Made by a program: the position numbers and the translations under genes
NCBI RefSeq assembly: GCF_021391675.1
Contig: NZ_CP090095.1
Span: forward strand, 687,501-751,500
Direction: 5' to 3'
DNA length: 64,000 nucleotides
Source of the DNA: Neorhizobium galegae
Lineage (GTDB): Bacteria; Pseudomonadota; Alphaproteobacteria; Rhizobiales; Rhizobiaceae
In this document: piece after piece, positions 19,159 through 28,252 of the stretch
Position numbering within the stretch: the stretch's first letter is position 1
How the letters are laid out: each line of letters opens with the position of its first letter
Notes under the pieces: model-generated
What the model saw: only the letters and a program-made list of their open reading frames with translations
Told to the model about the DNA's origin: nothing
Database searches by the model: none

Positions 19159-19896
19159 ATGCAGTCCGGACTTTACGTCGGCATCTCTTCCCAGATCGCG
19201 CTCGAGCGCCGCTTGAACACGATCGCCGACAATATGGCCAACATGAACACCGTCGGCTTCCGTTCCACGGAGGTCAAGTTCGACGAGGTCTTGAGCAAGA
19301 CCCAGAACGATATCGGTGCGAAGGTCGCGTTCGTCACCCAGGGCAACGACTATCTGTCGACCCGTACCGGCGAAATGCAGCGCACGGGCAACCCGCTGGA
19401 CTTCGCAATCAAGGGCAATGCCTGGTTCGCGATCGATACGCCGGCCGGCCAGGTGCTGACCCGCGACGGCCGTTTCACGATGGACGAGCTCGGCCAGCTC
19501 CGTTCGATCCGCGGTTATGCGGTTCTCGATGCCGGTGGTGCTCCGATCCAGCTCAACCGCGACGGCGGCCCTCCGACTGTCGGCTCCGACGGTATCATCC
19601 GGCAGAACGAGCAGCCGGTCGCCAGCCTCGGTCTGTTCACGGCTGACGTCACGAAGGGCTTCGTCCGCCACGACAACTCCGGCGTCATCACCGTCGATAA
19701 CCCGCAGCCGGTGCTCGAGGGCATCGAGAACTCCGTCGTTCAGGGTTACCTCGAAGGGGCGAACGTCAACGGCATCCGCGAAATGACCCAGCTGATCCAG
19801 GTCAATCGCGCTTTCGAAAGCATCTCGTCGCTGATGCGCGACAGCGAGACCTCGCTGGACGATGCGATCAAGACACTCGGCGGCTCCAACGCTTAA
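19159..19896 (+). CDS. flgF: Proximal rod protein FlgF
   Basis: Rod protein of 245 residues. It has the N-terminal rod/hook signature (RLNTIADNMANMNTVGFRSTEVKF) and the C-terminal coil typical of axial proteins (EGANVNGIREMTQLIQVNRAFESI). It is similar in length to E. coli FlgF (251). fliI follows after 22 bases. Confidence 0.93.
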   Translation: MQSGLYVGISSQIALERRLNTIADNMANMNTVGFRSTEVKFDEVLSKTQNDIGAKVAFVTQGNDYLSTRTGEMQRTGNPLDFAIKGNAWFAIDTPAGQVLTRDGRFTMDELGQLRSIRGYAVLDAGGAPIQLNRDGGPPTVGSDGIIRQNEQPVASLGLFTADVTKGFVRHDNSGVITVDNPQPVLEGIENSVVQGYLEGANVNGIREMTQLIQVNRAFESISSLMRDSETSLDDAIKTLGGSNA

Positions 19897-19918
19897 ACGA
19901 TAGGAAAGAGGGCCCACC

Positions 19919-21316
19919 ATGATGGAAGCGGCTATCCTCGATGCAGTCAACGGCGGCAAGCTGGCCCAGCTTGCCGGCCTTTCGGCACGTTATTCCGACC
20001 CGGCCTTCTCGGTCGCCCACGGTGGTCATGTCAGGACCATCGCTGCAGGACATTATACCGTCGCGGGCTTGTCGAAACACGTGCGGCTTGGCGAATTCGT
20101 CGCCCATCGCAGCGCGACCGGCATCCATCTCGGCGAAGTGGTCCGCGTCGAGCCGGACATCATCTACGTCTGCCCCATCGAACCCGGCGAGCCGATCGGC
20201 ATCGGCGATACGGTGATCCGCAAGGGCGCCTTCCGTGTCGCGCCGGACAATAGCTGGTGTGGACGCACGATCAATTCGCTCGGAGAACCGATCGACGGCA
20301 AGGGTCCGGTCGGGCGCGGCCTTCATCCGCGTTCGATCGCCAATACCGCTCCGCCTTCGATGACACGCAGCCGCGTCGAAAAGGGTTTCAGGACAGGGGT
20401 CCGGGCGATCGACATCTTCTCGCCGCTCTGCCTCGGCCAGCGCCTCGGCATTTTCGCCGGCTCGGGCGTCGGCAAGTCGACGCTTCTCTCGATGCTCGCC
20501 AGAGCCGACTCCTTCGACAAGGTGGTGATCGCGCTGGTCGGCGAGCGCGGCCGCGAAGTGCGCGAATTCATCGAGGATACGCTTGGCGAGCACATGTCGA
20601 AATCGATCGCCGTCGTCGCGACCAGCGACGAAAGCCCGATGCTGCGCAAGATGGCCCCGCTGGTGGCGATCACCATCGCCGAACATTTCCGCGACCAGGG
20701 CGACAACGTCCTGTTCATCGCCGACAGCGTCACTCGTTTTGCCCATGCGATCCGCGAAGTCGCCGTTGCGGCCGGCGAACCGCCGATCGCCCGCGGTTAC
20801 CCGGCGTCGGTCTTCACCGAGCTGCCGCGTCTGCTTGAGCGCGCCGGCCCGGGCGTCGAAGGAACGGGCACGATCACCGCGATCATCTCGATCCTCGTCG
20901 ATGGCGACAACCACAACGACCCGATCGCCGACTCGACCCGCGGCATTCTCGACGGTCACATCGTTCTCGAGCGTTCGCTTGCCGAGGAAGGCCGCTACCC
21001 GCCGATCAACCCGCTCTCCTCGATCTCGCGTCTTGCCCGCAAGGCCTGGACCGAGGATCAGGAAAAGCTGGTGTCGCGCCTGAAATCGCTGGTGCACCGC
21101 TACGAGGAGACCCGTGACCTGCGCCTGATCGGCGGTTATCGCGCCGGCAGCGATCCGGACCTCGACATGGCGATCAAGCAGGTGCCGGTCATCTATGAAG
21201 TCTTGAAGCAGACGCCGGGGGAAAAGCCGACGCTCGACGCTTACGCGGATCTGGCCAATGCGCTGCGGGCGGCGGCAGGGCAGGCCAATCCGCAGTCGGC
21301 CATAGCCAGAAGGTGA
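19919..21316 (+). CDS. fliI: Flagellar export ATPase FliI
   Basis: Cytosolic ATPase of 465 residues energising flagellar protein export. It has Walker A GSGVGKST at about 182-189, catalytic region GERGREVREFIED, Walker B VLFIADSVTRFAHAIREV and RGYPASVFTELPRLLERAG, typical of F1/FliI. The usual partners fliH and fliJ are not adjacent; candidates lie at 46238-46879 and 61132-61533. Confidence 0.97.
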   Translation: MMEAAILDAVNGGKLAQLAGLSARYSDPAFSVAHGGHVRTIAAGHYTVAGLSKHVRLGEFVAHRSATGIHLGEVVRVEPDIIYVCPIEPGEPIGIGDTVIRKGAFRVAPDNSWCGRTINSLGEPIDGKGPVGRGLHPRSIANTAPPSMTRSRVEKGFRTGVRAIDIFSPLCLGQRLGIFAGSGVGKSTLLSMLARADSFDKVVIALVGERGREVREFIEDTLGEHMSKSIAVVATSDESPMLRKMAPLVAITIAEHFRDQGDNVLFIADSVTRFAHAIREVAVAAGEPPIARGYPASVFTELPRLLERAGPGVEGTGTITAIISILVDGDNHNDPIADSTRGILDGHIVLERSLAEEGRYPPINPLSSISRLARKAWTEDQEKLVSRLKSLVHRYEETRDLRLIGGYRAGSDPDLDMAIKQVPVIYEVLKQTPGEKPTLDAYADLANALRAAAGQANPQSAIARR

Positions 21317-21323
21317 TTATTCG

Positions 21324-21890
21324 ATGAGCGACAAGAACAACCAGGAAGCGGCAGCTCAATCGGAAGAGGCTCGCTCGCGATTGGGCGACAAGATCCTGGT
21401 CGCGACGGGCATCACCCTGGCCGCAGCCTCCGCCTTCTTTCCATGGTACGTCTTCCTCAATGCCGACAAGTTCGGCATCCGGACGGAAGCGCTCGGCCGC
21501 ACGCGCGATCTGCCCCCCGGGGCCGCCCGCTCGGTCGTGACCGTGTCGCCTCTCGCCATGACCGACAGTTCCAAGGACGATTGGCCGAAGCCTGTCGAGC
21601 CGATGGATGCGCTGACCACGGCCACCACGTCGTCCCTCGGCGAAACGCGCAAGGACGGCAATCTGCAGGAAGAGCAGCCCTTTCCGGGCCGCGGCAATTT
21701 CCGGCTGCTTCACGTCGCCAACGGCCGCGCGCTCATCGAGGACGGCTCCGGCATGTACATGGTCCGGGTCGGCTCGGTTCTGCCCGACAACAGCAAGCTC
21801 GCCACGCTCGAACAACGTGGCGGCAAGTGGGTGATCATTACTTCCAGCGGAGAAGTTTATCAGGACACGGGCGGGAGTGCTCGCCCGTAA
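21324..21890 (+). CDS. Unknown single-pass membrane protein of the flagellar operon
   Basis: Protein of 188 residues with a hydrophilic N-terminus, one membrane helix at about 26-46 (ILVATGITLAAASAFFPWYVFL), and a probably periplasmic domain ending in a small beta-rich module (FRLLHVANGRALIEDGSGMYMVRVGSVLPD). It starts 8 bases after fliI and precedes flgB. I do not recognise a family. The position suggests a basal-body or export accessory role. Confidence 0.8.
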   Translation: MSDKNNQEAAAQSEEARSRLGDKILVATGITLAAASAFFPWYVFLNADKFGIRTEALGRTRDLPPGAARSVVTVSPLAMTDSSKDDWPKPVEPMDALTTATTSSLGETRKDGNLQEEQPFPGRGNFRLLHVANGRALIEDGSGMYMVRVGSVLPDNSKLATLEQRGGKWVIITSSGEVYQDTGGSARP

Positions 21891-21943
21891 GTCCGACGCA
21901 AGGTTACTGGCATAGTTTCCGGACAGAAGATGGAGACAAGCCT

Positions 21944-22330
21944 ATGCAACCGATTCAATTGTTCGAAATGGCATCCCGTCAGGCCGATTGGCTTTCGGTG
22001 CGCCAGGAAGTTGTTGCGGGCAACATCGCGAATGCCAACACGCCGAAGTTCAAGGCGAAAGACATCACGCCTTTTGATTCGGTGCTGGACCGCACGCATG
22101 TTCCGATGGCCCGCACCAATCCGGGCCATTTCGCCAGCAACGACCTCAGCGATGAGATCGACATCAAGGCATCGGAGCTGAACGACGAAATCGGCGTCCA
22201 GGAATCCGGAAATACCGTCTCGCTGGCCGATGAGCTGACGAAGACGGGTGAAATCAAACGCCAATACGAATTGAGCACAGGACTAGTGAAATCGTTTCAC
22301 AGCATGATGCTGACGTTAGTTAAGAGGTAA
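21944..22330 (+). CDS. flgB: Proximal rod protein FlgB
   Basis: Rod protein of 128 residues ([35 protein letters not shown]). ATG 21944 has GGAGA about 9 bases upstream. The open frame extends upstream through the previous gene, but that part is out of frame with any known family. It is followed after 4 bases by flgC. Confidence 0.95.
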   Translation: MQPIQLFEMASRQADWLSVRQEVVAGNIANANTPKFKAKDITPFDSVLDRTHVPMARTNPGHFASNDLSDEIDIKASELNDEIGVQESGNTVSLADELTKTGEIKRQYELSTGLVKSFHSMMLTLVKR

Positions 22331-22334
22331 GCAA

Positions 22335-22754
22335 ATGGATCCGCTTTCAGCCTCCCTGAAGATCGCTGGATCGGGAATGGAGGCGCAGTCGACACGTCTG
22401 CGCATCGTTTCCGAAAACATCGCCAACGCCCGCTCCACCGGCGACACGCCCGGTGCCGACCCCTACCGCCGCAAGACGATCACCTTCGGCTCCGAGTTGG
22501 ACAAGGCAAGCGGCGTGGACGTGGTCGAGATCAAGAAGCTCGGCAACGACAGCTCCAAGTTCATCGAGGAATATGATCCGGACCACCCGGCCGCCGATGC
22601 GAAGGGCATGGTCAAGATGCCCAACGTCAACATGCTGATCGAGATGGGCGACATGCGCGAAGCCAATCGTTCCTATGACGCAAACATCCAGACCATCAAG
22701 CAGACGCGCGAACTGATCGCAGCGACGATTGACCTTCTGAAGGCCGGACAATGA
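22335..22754 (+). CDS. flgC: Proximal rod protein FlgC
   Basis: Rod protein of 139 residues. It has the N-terminal axial signature [20 protein letters not shown] and the C-terminal coil [20 protein letters not shown]. It overlaps fliE by 4 bases (ATGA). Confidence 0.95.
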   Translation: MDPLSASLKIAGSGMEAQSTRLRIVSENIANARSTGDTPGADPYRRKTITFGSELDKASGVDVVEIKKLGNDSSKFIEEYDPDHPAADAKGMVKMPNVNMLIEMGDMREANRSYDANIQTIKQTRELIAATIDLLKAGQ

Positions 22755-23089
22755 TCGACAAGATTCAAAACCTTAGCTCTCTCTCGCTGACCAACGGCCT
22801 CGACGAGGTCGGTTCCGCAAGCAGCTCCACGCTCGCCGGCGGCATCGCGACGACGCCCGGCCAGAACACCGGCATGGATTTCGGCAGCATCATGGCCAAC
22901 ATGGCGACGGACACGATGAACAGCCTGAAGGGCGCGGAATCGATGTCCTTCAAGGCCATCCAGGGCAAGGCGAATACCCGTGAAGTCGTCGATGCGGTTC
23001 TTGAAGCGCAGCAGTCGCTCCAGACCGCCATGGCGCTGCGCGACAAGATCGTGTCCGCCTATCTCGAAGTCACGAAAATGCAGATCTAG
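22751..23089 (+). CDS. fliE: Hook-basal body protein FliE
   Basis: Small protein of 112 residues joining the MS ring/export gate to the rod. The conserved C-terminal part is present ([24 protein letters not shown] region, ending [11 protein letters not shown]). The N-terminal 40 residues are Ser/Gly/Thr rich. It precedes flgG by 17 bases. Confidence 0.94.
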   Translation: MIDKIQNLSSLSLTNGLDEVGSASSSTLAGGIATTPGQNTGMDFGSIMANMATDTMNSLKGAESMSFKAIQGKANTREVVDAVLEAQQSLQTAMALRDKIVSAYLEVTKMQI

Positions 23090-23106
23090 AGTTTGAGGAC
23101 GAAGAC

Positions 23107-23895
23107 ATGAGAGCGCTTTCCGTCGCAGCAACGGGCATGGATGCCCAACAGACCAATCTCGAAGTCATCGCGAACAATATCGCGAACATCAACACGACCG
23201 GTTACAAGCGCGCCCGCGCCGAGTTTTCCGATCTTCTCTATCAAAGCGAGCGTGCCCAGGGCGTGCCGAACCGCGCCAACCAGGCGATCGTGCCGGAAGG
23301 TGCGAACATCGGTCTCGGCGTGCAGACCTCGGCTGTCCGCAACATCCACACCCAGGGTGAACTGACCCACACAGAGAACGACCTCGACGTGGCGATCGTC
23401 GGCCGAGGCTGGTATCAGATCCAGACCCCGGATGGCCAGACGCTCTACAGCCGCGCCGGTGCCTTCAACAAGAACGCCGATGGCCAGCTGGTCACGATCG
23501 ACGGTTATGCGGTCGTGCCGAACATCACTTTCCCGGCAGACGTCAGCGAAACCAAGATCAGCCGCACGGGTCAGGTCATGGTCCGCATCGGCAATTCCCC
23601 GGATTTCACCGAGATCGGCCAGCTCACCACCGCTAACTTCGTCAACGAGGCCGGCCTGCAGCCGCTCGGCGACAACCTGTTTGCGCAGACCGCCGCATCC
23701 GGCGAACCGATCGTGGCAGCCCCGGAGGATCCAGGCTTCGGTTATCTGAAGCAGGGTTATCTGGAGAGTTCGAACGTCGACGCCGTCAGAGAGATCACCG
23801 ACCTGATCTCCGCGCAGCGCGCCTACGAAATGAACTCCAAGGTCATCACCACCGCCGATGAGATGGCTACGATCGTCAGCAAGAACCTGAAATAA
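23107..23895 (+). CDS. flgG: Distal rod protein FlgG
   Basis: Rod protein of 262 residues, near the universal FlgG length. It has the N-terminal motif [20 protein letters not shown] with the FlgG-specific segment following ([12 protein letters not shown]), then [20 protein letters not shown] and [10 protein letters not shown] at the C-terminus. It lies between fliE and flgA in the basal-body operon. Confidence 0.97.
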   Translation: MRALSVAATGMDAQQTNLEVIANNIANINTTGYKRARAEFSDLLYQSERAQGVPNRANQAIVPEGANIGLGVQTSAVRNIHTQGELTHTENDLDVAIVGRGWYQIQTPDGQTLYSRAGAFNKNADGQLVTIDGYAVVPNITFPADVSETKISRTGQVMVRIGNSPDFTEIGQLTTANFVNEAGLQPLGDNLFAQTAASGEPIVAAPEDPGFGYLKQGYLESSNVDAVREITDLISAQRAYEMNSKVITTADEMATIVSKNLK

Positions 23896-23915
23896 TAACC
23901 AGGAGACGGGCAGAC

Positions 23916-24398
23916 ATGAAGTTTCGCCGGAAAAATGCGATTGACGCCAGGCTGGCCTTGCGGCTCCTGGCAGCTCTTCTTGCCGCAACGGGCTCGCCGG
24001 TCCTCGCCGGTATGGGAACGGCCGTTGTGCCGGTCCAGACCATTTATCCCGGCGAAGAGATCACCGAGGGCAGGGTCGAGGAGGTGCAGGTCACCAATCC
24101 GAATCTGGGCGGCGACTATGCCCGCAGGACCGAGGAAGTCGTGGGCATGGTGGCAAAGCGCACGCTGTTGGCCGGGCGCACCGTTCCGGTTTCGGCGCTT
24201 CGCGAAGCCTTCGCGGTCACTCGCGGCAAGTCGGTTCGCCTGACCTTCACCATCGGTGCCATGACGATTTCGGCCTCCGGCGCGCCGCTTGAGAATGCGG
24301 CTGTCGGGGATGTCATTCGTGTGCGCAACATCGATTCGGGTGTCACGGTCAGCGGTACCGTCATGGCTGATGGGACGATCCAGGTGATGGCGAAATGA
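23916..24398 (+). CDS. flgA: P-ring assembly chaperone FlgA
   Basis: Periplasmic protein of 160 residues required for P-ring formation by FlgI. A signal peptide with positively charged start and hydrophobic core is followed by a cleavage region near VLAGMG (about 32). The SAF domain carries IYPGEEITEGRVEEVQVTNP and the C-terminal repeat IRVRNIDSGVTVSGTVMADG. It overlaps flgI by 4 bases. Confidence 0.94.
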   Translation: MKFRRKNAIDARLALRLLAALLAATGSPVLAGMGTAVVPVQTIYPGEEITEGRVEEVQVTNPNLGGDYARRTEEVVGMVAKRTLLAGRTVPVSALREAFAVTRGKSVRLTFTIGAMTISASGAPLENAAVGDVIRVRNIDSGVTVSGTVMADGTIQVMAK

Positions 24399-25522
24399 GA
24401 ACCCGTCTCTTCCTCACTCTTGCCGTGATCGGTTCCCTCCTGGGCAGCGCACCGGCGTCCGCAGACGGTCCCTATGTCGTCACCGCCCGCATCAAGGACA
24501 TCGCGTCCCTGCAGGCCGGCCGCGACAACCAGCTGATCGGCTACGGCCTTGTCGTCGGTCTTCAGGGCTCCGGCGACAGCCTGCGTTCGTCTCCCTTCAC
24601 CGACCAGTCGATGAAGGCGATGCTGCAGAACCTCGGCATTTCGACCCAGGGCAGCCAGTCCAATGCCAAGAACGTCGCGGCCGTCATGGTCACGGCCAAC
24701 CTTCCTCCCTTCGCCAGCCCCGGCAGCCGCATCGACGTCACGGTCAGTTCGCTCGGCGACGCAACTTCGTTGCGCGGCGGCACGCTGGTCATGACCTCGC
24801 TTTCCGGCGCCGACGGCCAGATCTACGCCGTCGCCCAGGGGGCGCTGGTCGTGTCCGGCTTCTCGGCCCAGGGCCAGGCGGCCACATTGACCGAGGGTGT
24901 GACGACGGCGGCCCGCGTTCCCAACGGCGCGATCGTCGAGCGTGAATTGCCGTCGAAATTCAAGGACTCGGTAAACCTCGTCCTGCAGCTCCGCAATCCG
25001 GACTTCTCGACCGCGGTGCGCGTCTCCGACATCGTCAACAGCTTCGCGGCCCGCCGGTACGGCGGTCCGATCGCAGAACCCCGCGACAGCCAGGAAGTGA
25101 TCGTTCAAAAGCCGAAGTCCGCCGATCTGACGCGCCTGATGGCCGAGATCGAGAACCTTGTGGTCGAAACCGATACGCCGGCCAAGGTCGTCGTCAATGA
25201 GCGGACCGGCACGATCGTCATCGGCGCGGATGTGAAGATCTCGCGCGTTGCCGTGAGCTACGGGACGCTGACGGTGCAGGTCACGGAGACCCCGCAGGTG
25301 ATCCAGCCCAAACCTTTCTCGCGTGGCGAGACGGCGGTTCAGCCCCAGACGGATATCATGGCGATGAAGGACGGCGGCCAGGTCGCGCTCCTCAACGGTC
25401 CGGATCTCAGGACCCTGGTCGCCGGTCTCAACAGCATCGGCGTCAAGCCGGACGGCATCATCGCCATCCTGCAAGGCATCAAGTCCGCCGGCGCCCTTCA
25501 AGCGGAGCTCGTCCTGCAATGA
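24395..25522 (+). CDS. flgI: Flagellar P-ring protein FlgI
   Basis: Periplasmic ring protein of 375 residues. A signal peptide (LFLTLAVIGSLLGSAPASADG) is followed by the family's core: IKDIASLQAGRDNQLIGYGL, VVGLQGSGDS and the conserved VVNERTGTIVIGADV. It is close to the E. coli length (365) and overlaps motE by 4 bases. Confidence 0.97.
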   Translation: MRTRLFLTLAVIGSLLGSAPASADGPYVVTARIKDIASLQAGRDNQLIGYGLVVGLQGSGDSLRSSPFTDQSMKAMLQNLGISTQGSQSNAKNVAAVMVTANLPPFASPGSRIDVTVSSLGDATSLRGGTLVMTSLSGADGQIYAVAQGALVVSGFSAQGQAATLTEGVTTAARVPNGAIVERELPSKFKDSVNLVLQLRNPDFSTAVRVSDIVNSFAARRYGGPIAEPRDSQEVIVQKPKSADLTRLMAEIENLVVETDTPAKVVVNERTGTIVIGADVKISRVAVSYGTLTVQVTETPQVIQPKPFSRGETAVQPQTDIMAMKDGGQVALLNGPDLRTLVAGLNSIGVKPDGIIAILQGIKSAGALQAELVLQ

Positions 25523-26079
25523 CCGAGACGCTATTCACCATTTCCGTATCCAAAACGCTGGCGCGCCGCGTCCTCACCGCTGCCGCTGTCCTGACGCTGG
25601 TTTCCCAGGTGGGAGCACAGCAGCCGCCGCCGGTCACCGAAGCGTCGACCAGCGACGAGATCCAGAAATTCTGCACCAATATCGCCGACGCCGCGCGCGA
25701 TCAGCGTTATCTCCTGCAGAAGCAGGAGCTTGAAAAGCTGCAGGCCGATGTCGACGACCGCATCAAGGCCCTTCAGGACCGTACCGCCGAATACCAGGAC
25801 TGGCTGAAGCGCCGCAACGACTTCCTGGCGCGGGCTCAGGCCGGCCTGGTCGACATCTTCAAGACCATGAAACCGGATGCGGCAGCACCGCAGCTCGGAG
25901 AAATGAACATGGAGGTCGCAGCCGCGATCATCATGCAGCTTCCGGCCCGCCAGTCGGCCCTTTTCCTCGCGGAAATGGACCCGCAGAAGGCCGGCATGAT
26001 CTCGACGATCATCTCAAGCGCTTCCGACCCCAACACGTCGAAAGCACGCGCTCCCAATGTTCCGAAAGTGCCCTCATGA
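25519..26079 (+). CDS. motE: MotC-specific periplasmic chaperone MotE
   Basis: Protein of 186 residues with a signal peptide (about 1-33), a long coiled coil (about 60-115, KQELEKLQADVDDRIKALQD) and a MgtE_N-like C-terminal part (NMEVAAAIIMQLPARQSALF). In S. meliloti, MotE folds and stabilises the motor protein MotC in the periplasm. The position flgI-motE-flgH is the same. It overlaps flgH by 4 bases. Confidence 0.9.
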   Translation: MTETLFTISVSKTLARRVLTAAAVLTLVSQVGAQQPPPVTEASTSDEIQKFCTNIADAARDQRYLLQKQELEKLQADVDDRIKALQDRTAEYQDWLKRRNDFLARAQAGLVDIFKTMKPDAAAPQLGEMNMEVAAAIIMQLPARQSALFLAEMDPQKAGMISTIISSASDPNTSKARAPNVPKVPS

Positions 26080-26795
26080 CGAAACGCATTCCCGCCATCA
26101 TGGCCGTTCTGTTCCTGGCTGGTTGTTCGAGCCAGACGATCAAGGAGATCGGCAATGCGCCGGCGATGAGCCCGATCGGCAGCGGTCTGCAATATGCGCA
26201 GGCGCCGCAGATGTCGTCCTATCCGAAGCAGCCGCGGCAGATGGCCAGCGGCTATTCGCTCTGGAGCGATAATCAGGCTGCGCTTTTCAAGGATTCGCGT
26301 GCTTTGAATGTCGGCGACATCCTGACGGTCGATATCAAGATCAACGACAAGGCGTCGTTCGACAACGAGACGGAACGCAACCGCACGAACTCGACCAGCC
26401 TGACCTGGGGTGCCAACCTCAGCAACCTGTTCGGCTGGACTCCGAAGGCGGGCACGACCGGCGATCTCGGTACGGATTCGAGCACGGATTCGCAGGGCAA
26501 GGGAACGACCAAGCGTGCCGAAAGCCTCAAGCTGCTCGTGGCTGCCGTCGTGACCGGTATTCTCGAAAACGGCAATCTCCTGATCAGCGGCTCGCAGGAA
26601 GTGCGCGTCAACCACGAAATCCGCATTCTGAACGTTGCCGGTATCGTCCGGCCGCAGGATGTCGATTCCACCAATATGATTTCCTATGACAAGATCGCCG
26701 AGGCCCGCATCTCCTACGGCGGCCGCGGCCGCCTGACGGAAGTCCAGCAGCCGCCGGTCGGTCAGCAGGTCGTCGATATGTTCTCGCCCTTCTGA
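26076..26795 (+). CDS. flgH: Flagellar L-ring lipoprotein FlgH
   Basis: Outer-membrane ring lipoprotein of 239 residues. The lipobox FLAGC puts the acylated Cys at 17. The core includes SLWSDNQAALFKDSRALNVGD (start of the conserved domain), LLVAAVVTGILENGNLLISG and YGGRGRLTEVQQPPVGQQVV. The gap to fliL is about 40 bases. Confidence 0.96.
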   Translation: MTKRIPAIMAVLFLAGCSSQTIKEIGNAPAMSPIGSGLQYAQAPQMSSYPKQPRQMASGYSLWSDNQAALFKDSRALNVGDILTVDIKINDKASFDNETERNRTNSTSLTWGANLSNLFGWTPKAGTTGDLGTDSSTDSQGKGTTKRAESLKLLVAAVVTGILENGNLLISGSQEVRVNHEIRILNVAGIVRPQDVDSTNMISYDKIAEARISYGGRGRLTEVQQPPVGQQVVDMFSPF

Positions 26796-26837
26796 CGGAC
26801 CTGGGCGAAGGTCTCTTGATGTGAAGGTTTGAAGACC

Positions 26838-27359
26838 ATGGCGGATGAAGCACAGGCGGCCGACGCCGCTAAGAAAAAGAAGAACGGCACCATCATGGTC
26901 ATCGCGGGCGTTGCGATCCTGACCGTGATCGGTGCCGGTGGCGGCTGGGTCGTCGGCGGCATGATCGCGCCGAAGGATCCGAACGCGGCGCAGAATCACG
27001 AGACGGCGGCAGCCGGCGGCGAACACGGCGAGGCCGGCAAGAAGGAAGAGGGGCTTCCCCATATTTCCACCGAGGCCAACGGCGTCGTTCTCCTCGAGCC
27101 GATCACCACCAATCTCGCCTATCCGTCCGAGAACTGGATCAGGCTCGAAGTCGCGCTTGCGTTCAAGGGGCCGCCGGAACTGGCCCTCGCGGAAAATATC
27201 CACCAGGATATCCTCGCCTATATGCGCACCGTCTCGCTGCAGCAGATCGAAGGCCCGCGGGGCTTCCAGTATCTCAAGGACGACATCAAGGAACGCGTCG
27301 ATCTTCGCTCGCAGGGCAAGGTCGCCAAAGTGATGTTCCGGACCTTCGTGATCGAATAG
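26838..27359 (+). CDS. fliL: Flagellar basal-body protein FliL
   Basis: Inner-membrane protein of 173 residues that supports stator function. It has a charged N-terminus with poly-Lys, a membrane helix at about 17-40 (GTIMVIAGVAILTVIGAGGGWVVGG) and a periplasmic stomatin-like domain (LEPITTNLAYPSENWIRLEVAL). ATG 26838 is used; the TTG nine bases earlier is less likely. The 3' end reads RTFVIE-stop. The same 15 bases occur again directly before fliP, marking the site where the sugar island separates the two genes. Confidence 0.95.
   Translation: MADEAQAADAAKKKKNGTIMVIAGVAILTVIGAGGGWVVGGMIAPKDPNAAQNHETAAAGGEHGEAGKKEEGLPHISTEANGVVLLEPITTNLAYPSENWIRLEVALAFKGPPELALAENIHQDILAYMRTVSLQQIEGPRGFQYLKDDIKERVDLRSQGKVAKVMFRTFVIE
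27340..27354 (+). repeat. Left copy of 15-bp direct repeat flanking the glycan island
   Basis: GGACCTTCGTGATCG here lies in the last codons of fliL. An identical copy is found at 35420-35434, just upstream of fliP. The two copies bracket the whole minus-strand sugar operon (27355-35419). Confidence 0.85.
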
Positions 27360-27383
27360 AGGCGGGTTTCGAAGACAACGCAC

Positions 27384-27416
27384 AAAAAAAGCGGCCGCAA
27401 ATGGCCGCTTTTTTTG
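27384..27416. terminator. Bidirectional terminator between fliL and the sugar operon
   Basis: AAGCGGCC and GGCCGCTT form an 8-bp stem with a six-base loop, flanked by A7 on the left and T7 on the right. It can stop transcription from fliL and, in reverse, from the minus-strand sugar operon. Confidence 0.9.
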
Positions 27417-27444
27417 TTTGATTGAATCTCTATCCAGCCGGGGC

Positions 27445-27471
27445 GCTCCTTCCGGTTTTGCCGGAAGGAGC
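27445..27471. repeat. Perfect 11-bp inverted repeat at the 3' end of the sugar operon
   Basis: GCTCCTTCCGG, five bases, then CCGGAAGGAGC. There is no adjacent T tract on either strand. It lies 11 bases beyond the last sugar-operon gene and may protect the transcript end or assist the neighbouring terminator. Confidence 0.6.
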
Positions 27472-27481
27472 ATCCGTTCGT

Positions 27482-28252
27482 TCAGCGCAGCCGCTTCAGG
27501 AAGCCGTCCGGTGCAACAGTGATCAGCAGCTTGTTCTCGACCGACTTGTCGATCTCGAATTCCGGATGCGTCTTCAGATATTCGAAGACGGCCGTTTTCG
27601 GATTGTCACCTGGTCCCCACGGACGATCGCCCGCCAGTTCCTTCGGCAGATCCTCGACGACGGTGTCGAACACGACGCAATAGCTGCCGACGCTGGTGAG
27701 CGGGGCATAGAGCTTGAGTTCCTCGAGAACGTGCTCGTGCGTGTGGTTGCTGTCGAGGCTGATCAGGATGCGCGAATAGCCGGCAGCGATCTTGCGGACC
27801 TGGTCCATGATCTCGGGCGCGATGCTGGAGCCCTGAATCATTTCGATCCGGGACGCCATCGGGTGAGCCTCGATCGCCTCCTTGTTATGCGGTCGGATGT
27901 CGATGTCGATGCCGAGAACCTTGCGCTTCGGCTTGGCCGGATCGACGACGTCGCCCTTTTCCGCGGCTTCTGAGAGTTCCAACAACGCCAGCATCGAGGC
28001 GCTGAGGATGAGGGAGCCGCCATGGGCGATGCCGGTCTCGATGATCAGGTCGGGTTTTACCGTCCAGATCAACTCCTGCATGGCGACCATATCCTGCGGA
28101 TACTGGATGATCGGCCGGCCGAGCCAGAAATAGTTGTAGGAATATTGCGAGGCGATCGACGTGCGCATGAACTGCGCGGCGCTGTCGTTCAGCTCCTTGT
28201 TTCCAGGGACGGCCGCGACGCGGGCTTCAACTTCCTTGGTGAAATCACTCAT
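27482..28252 (-). CDS. CmcI-family (cephalosporin hydroxylase-like) methyltransferase, probable sugar O-methyltransferase
   Basis: Protein of 256 residues of the CmcI family (PF04989), which includes mycobacterial rhamnosyl 2-O-methyltransferases. Family segments seen are YNYFWLGRPIIQYPQDMVAMQ, LIIETGIAHGGSLILSAS (SAM-binding loop) and ILISLDSNHTHEHVLEELKL (metal/active-site region). ATG 28252 has GGGGA upstream and overlaps the previous gene's stop by 8 bases (ATGAGTGA). It is the last gene of the sugar operon. Methylation of a 6-deoxyhexose hydroxyl is inferred from family and context. Confidence 0.75.
   Translation of the reverse strand: MSDFTKEVEARVAAVPGNKELNDSAAQFMRTSIASQYSYNYFWLGRPIIQYPQDMVAMQELIWTVKPDLIIETGIAHGGSLILSASMLALLELSEAAEKGDVVDPAKPKRKVLGIDIDIRPHNKEAIEAHPMASRIEMIQGSSIAPEIMDQVRKIAAGYSRILISLDSNHTHEHVLEELKLYAPLTSVGSYCVVFDTVVEDLPKELAGDRPWGPGDNPKTAVFEYLKTHPEFEIDKSVENKLLITVAPDGFLKRLR

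Noticed and set aside
19868..21097. Long minus-strand frame opposite fliI
   Set aside because: fliI on the plus strand has complete Walker motifs. The antisense product is rich in Arg/Asp/Gly with no domain. Other such frames (24116-25519, 25836-27473, 41542-42834, 58272-59519, 60316-61650) were rejected for the same reason.
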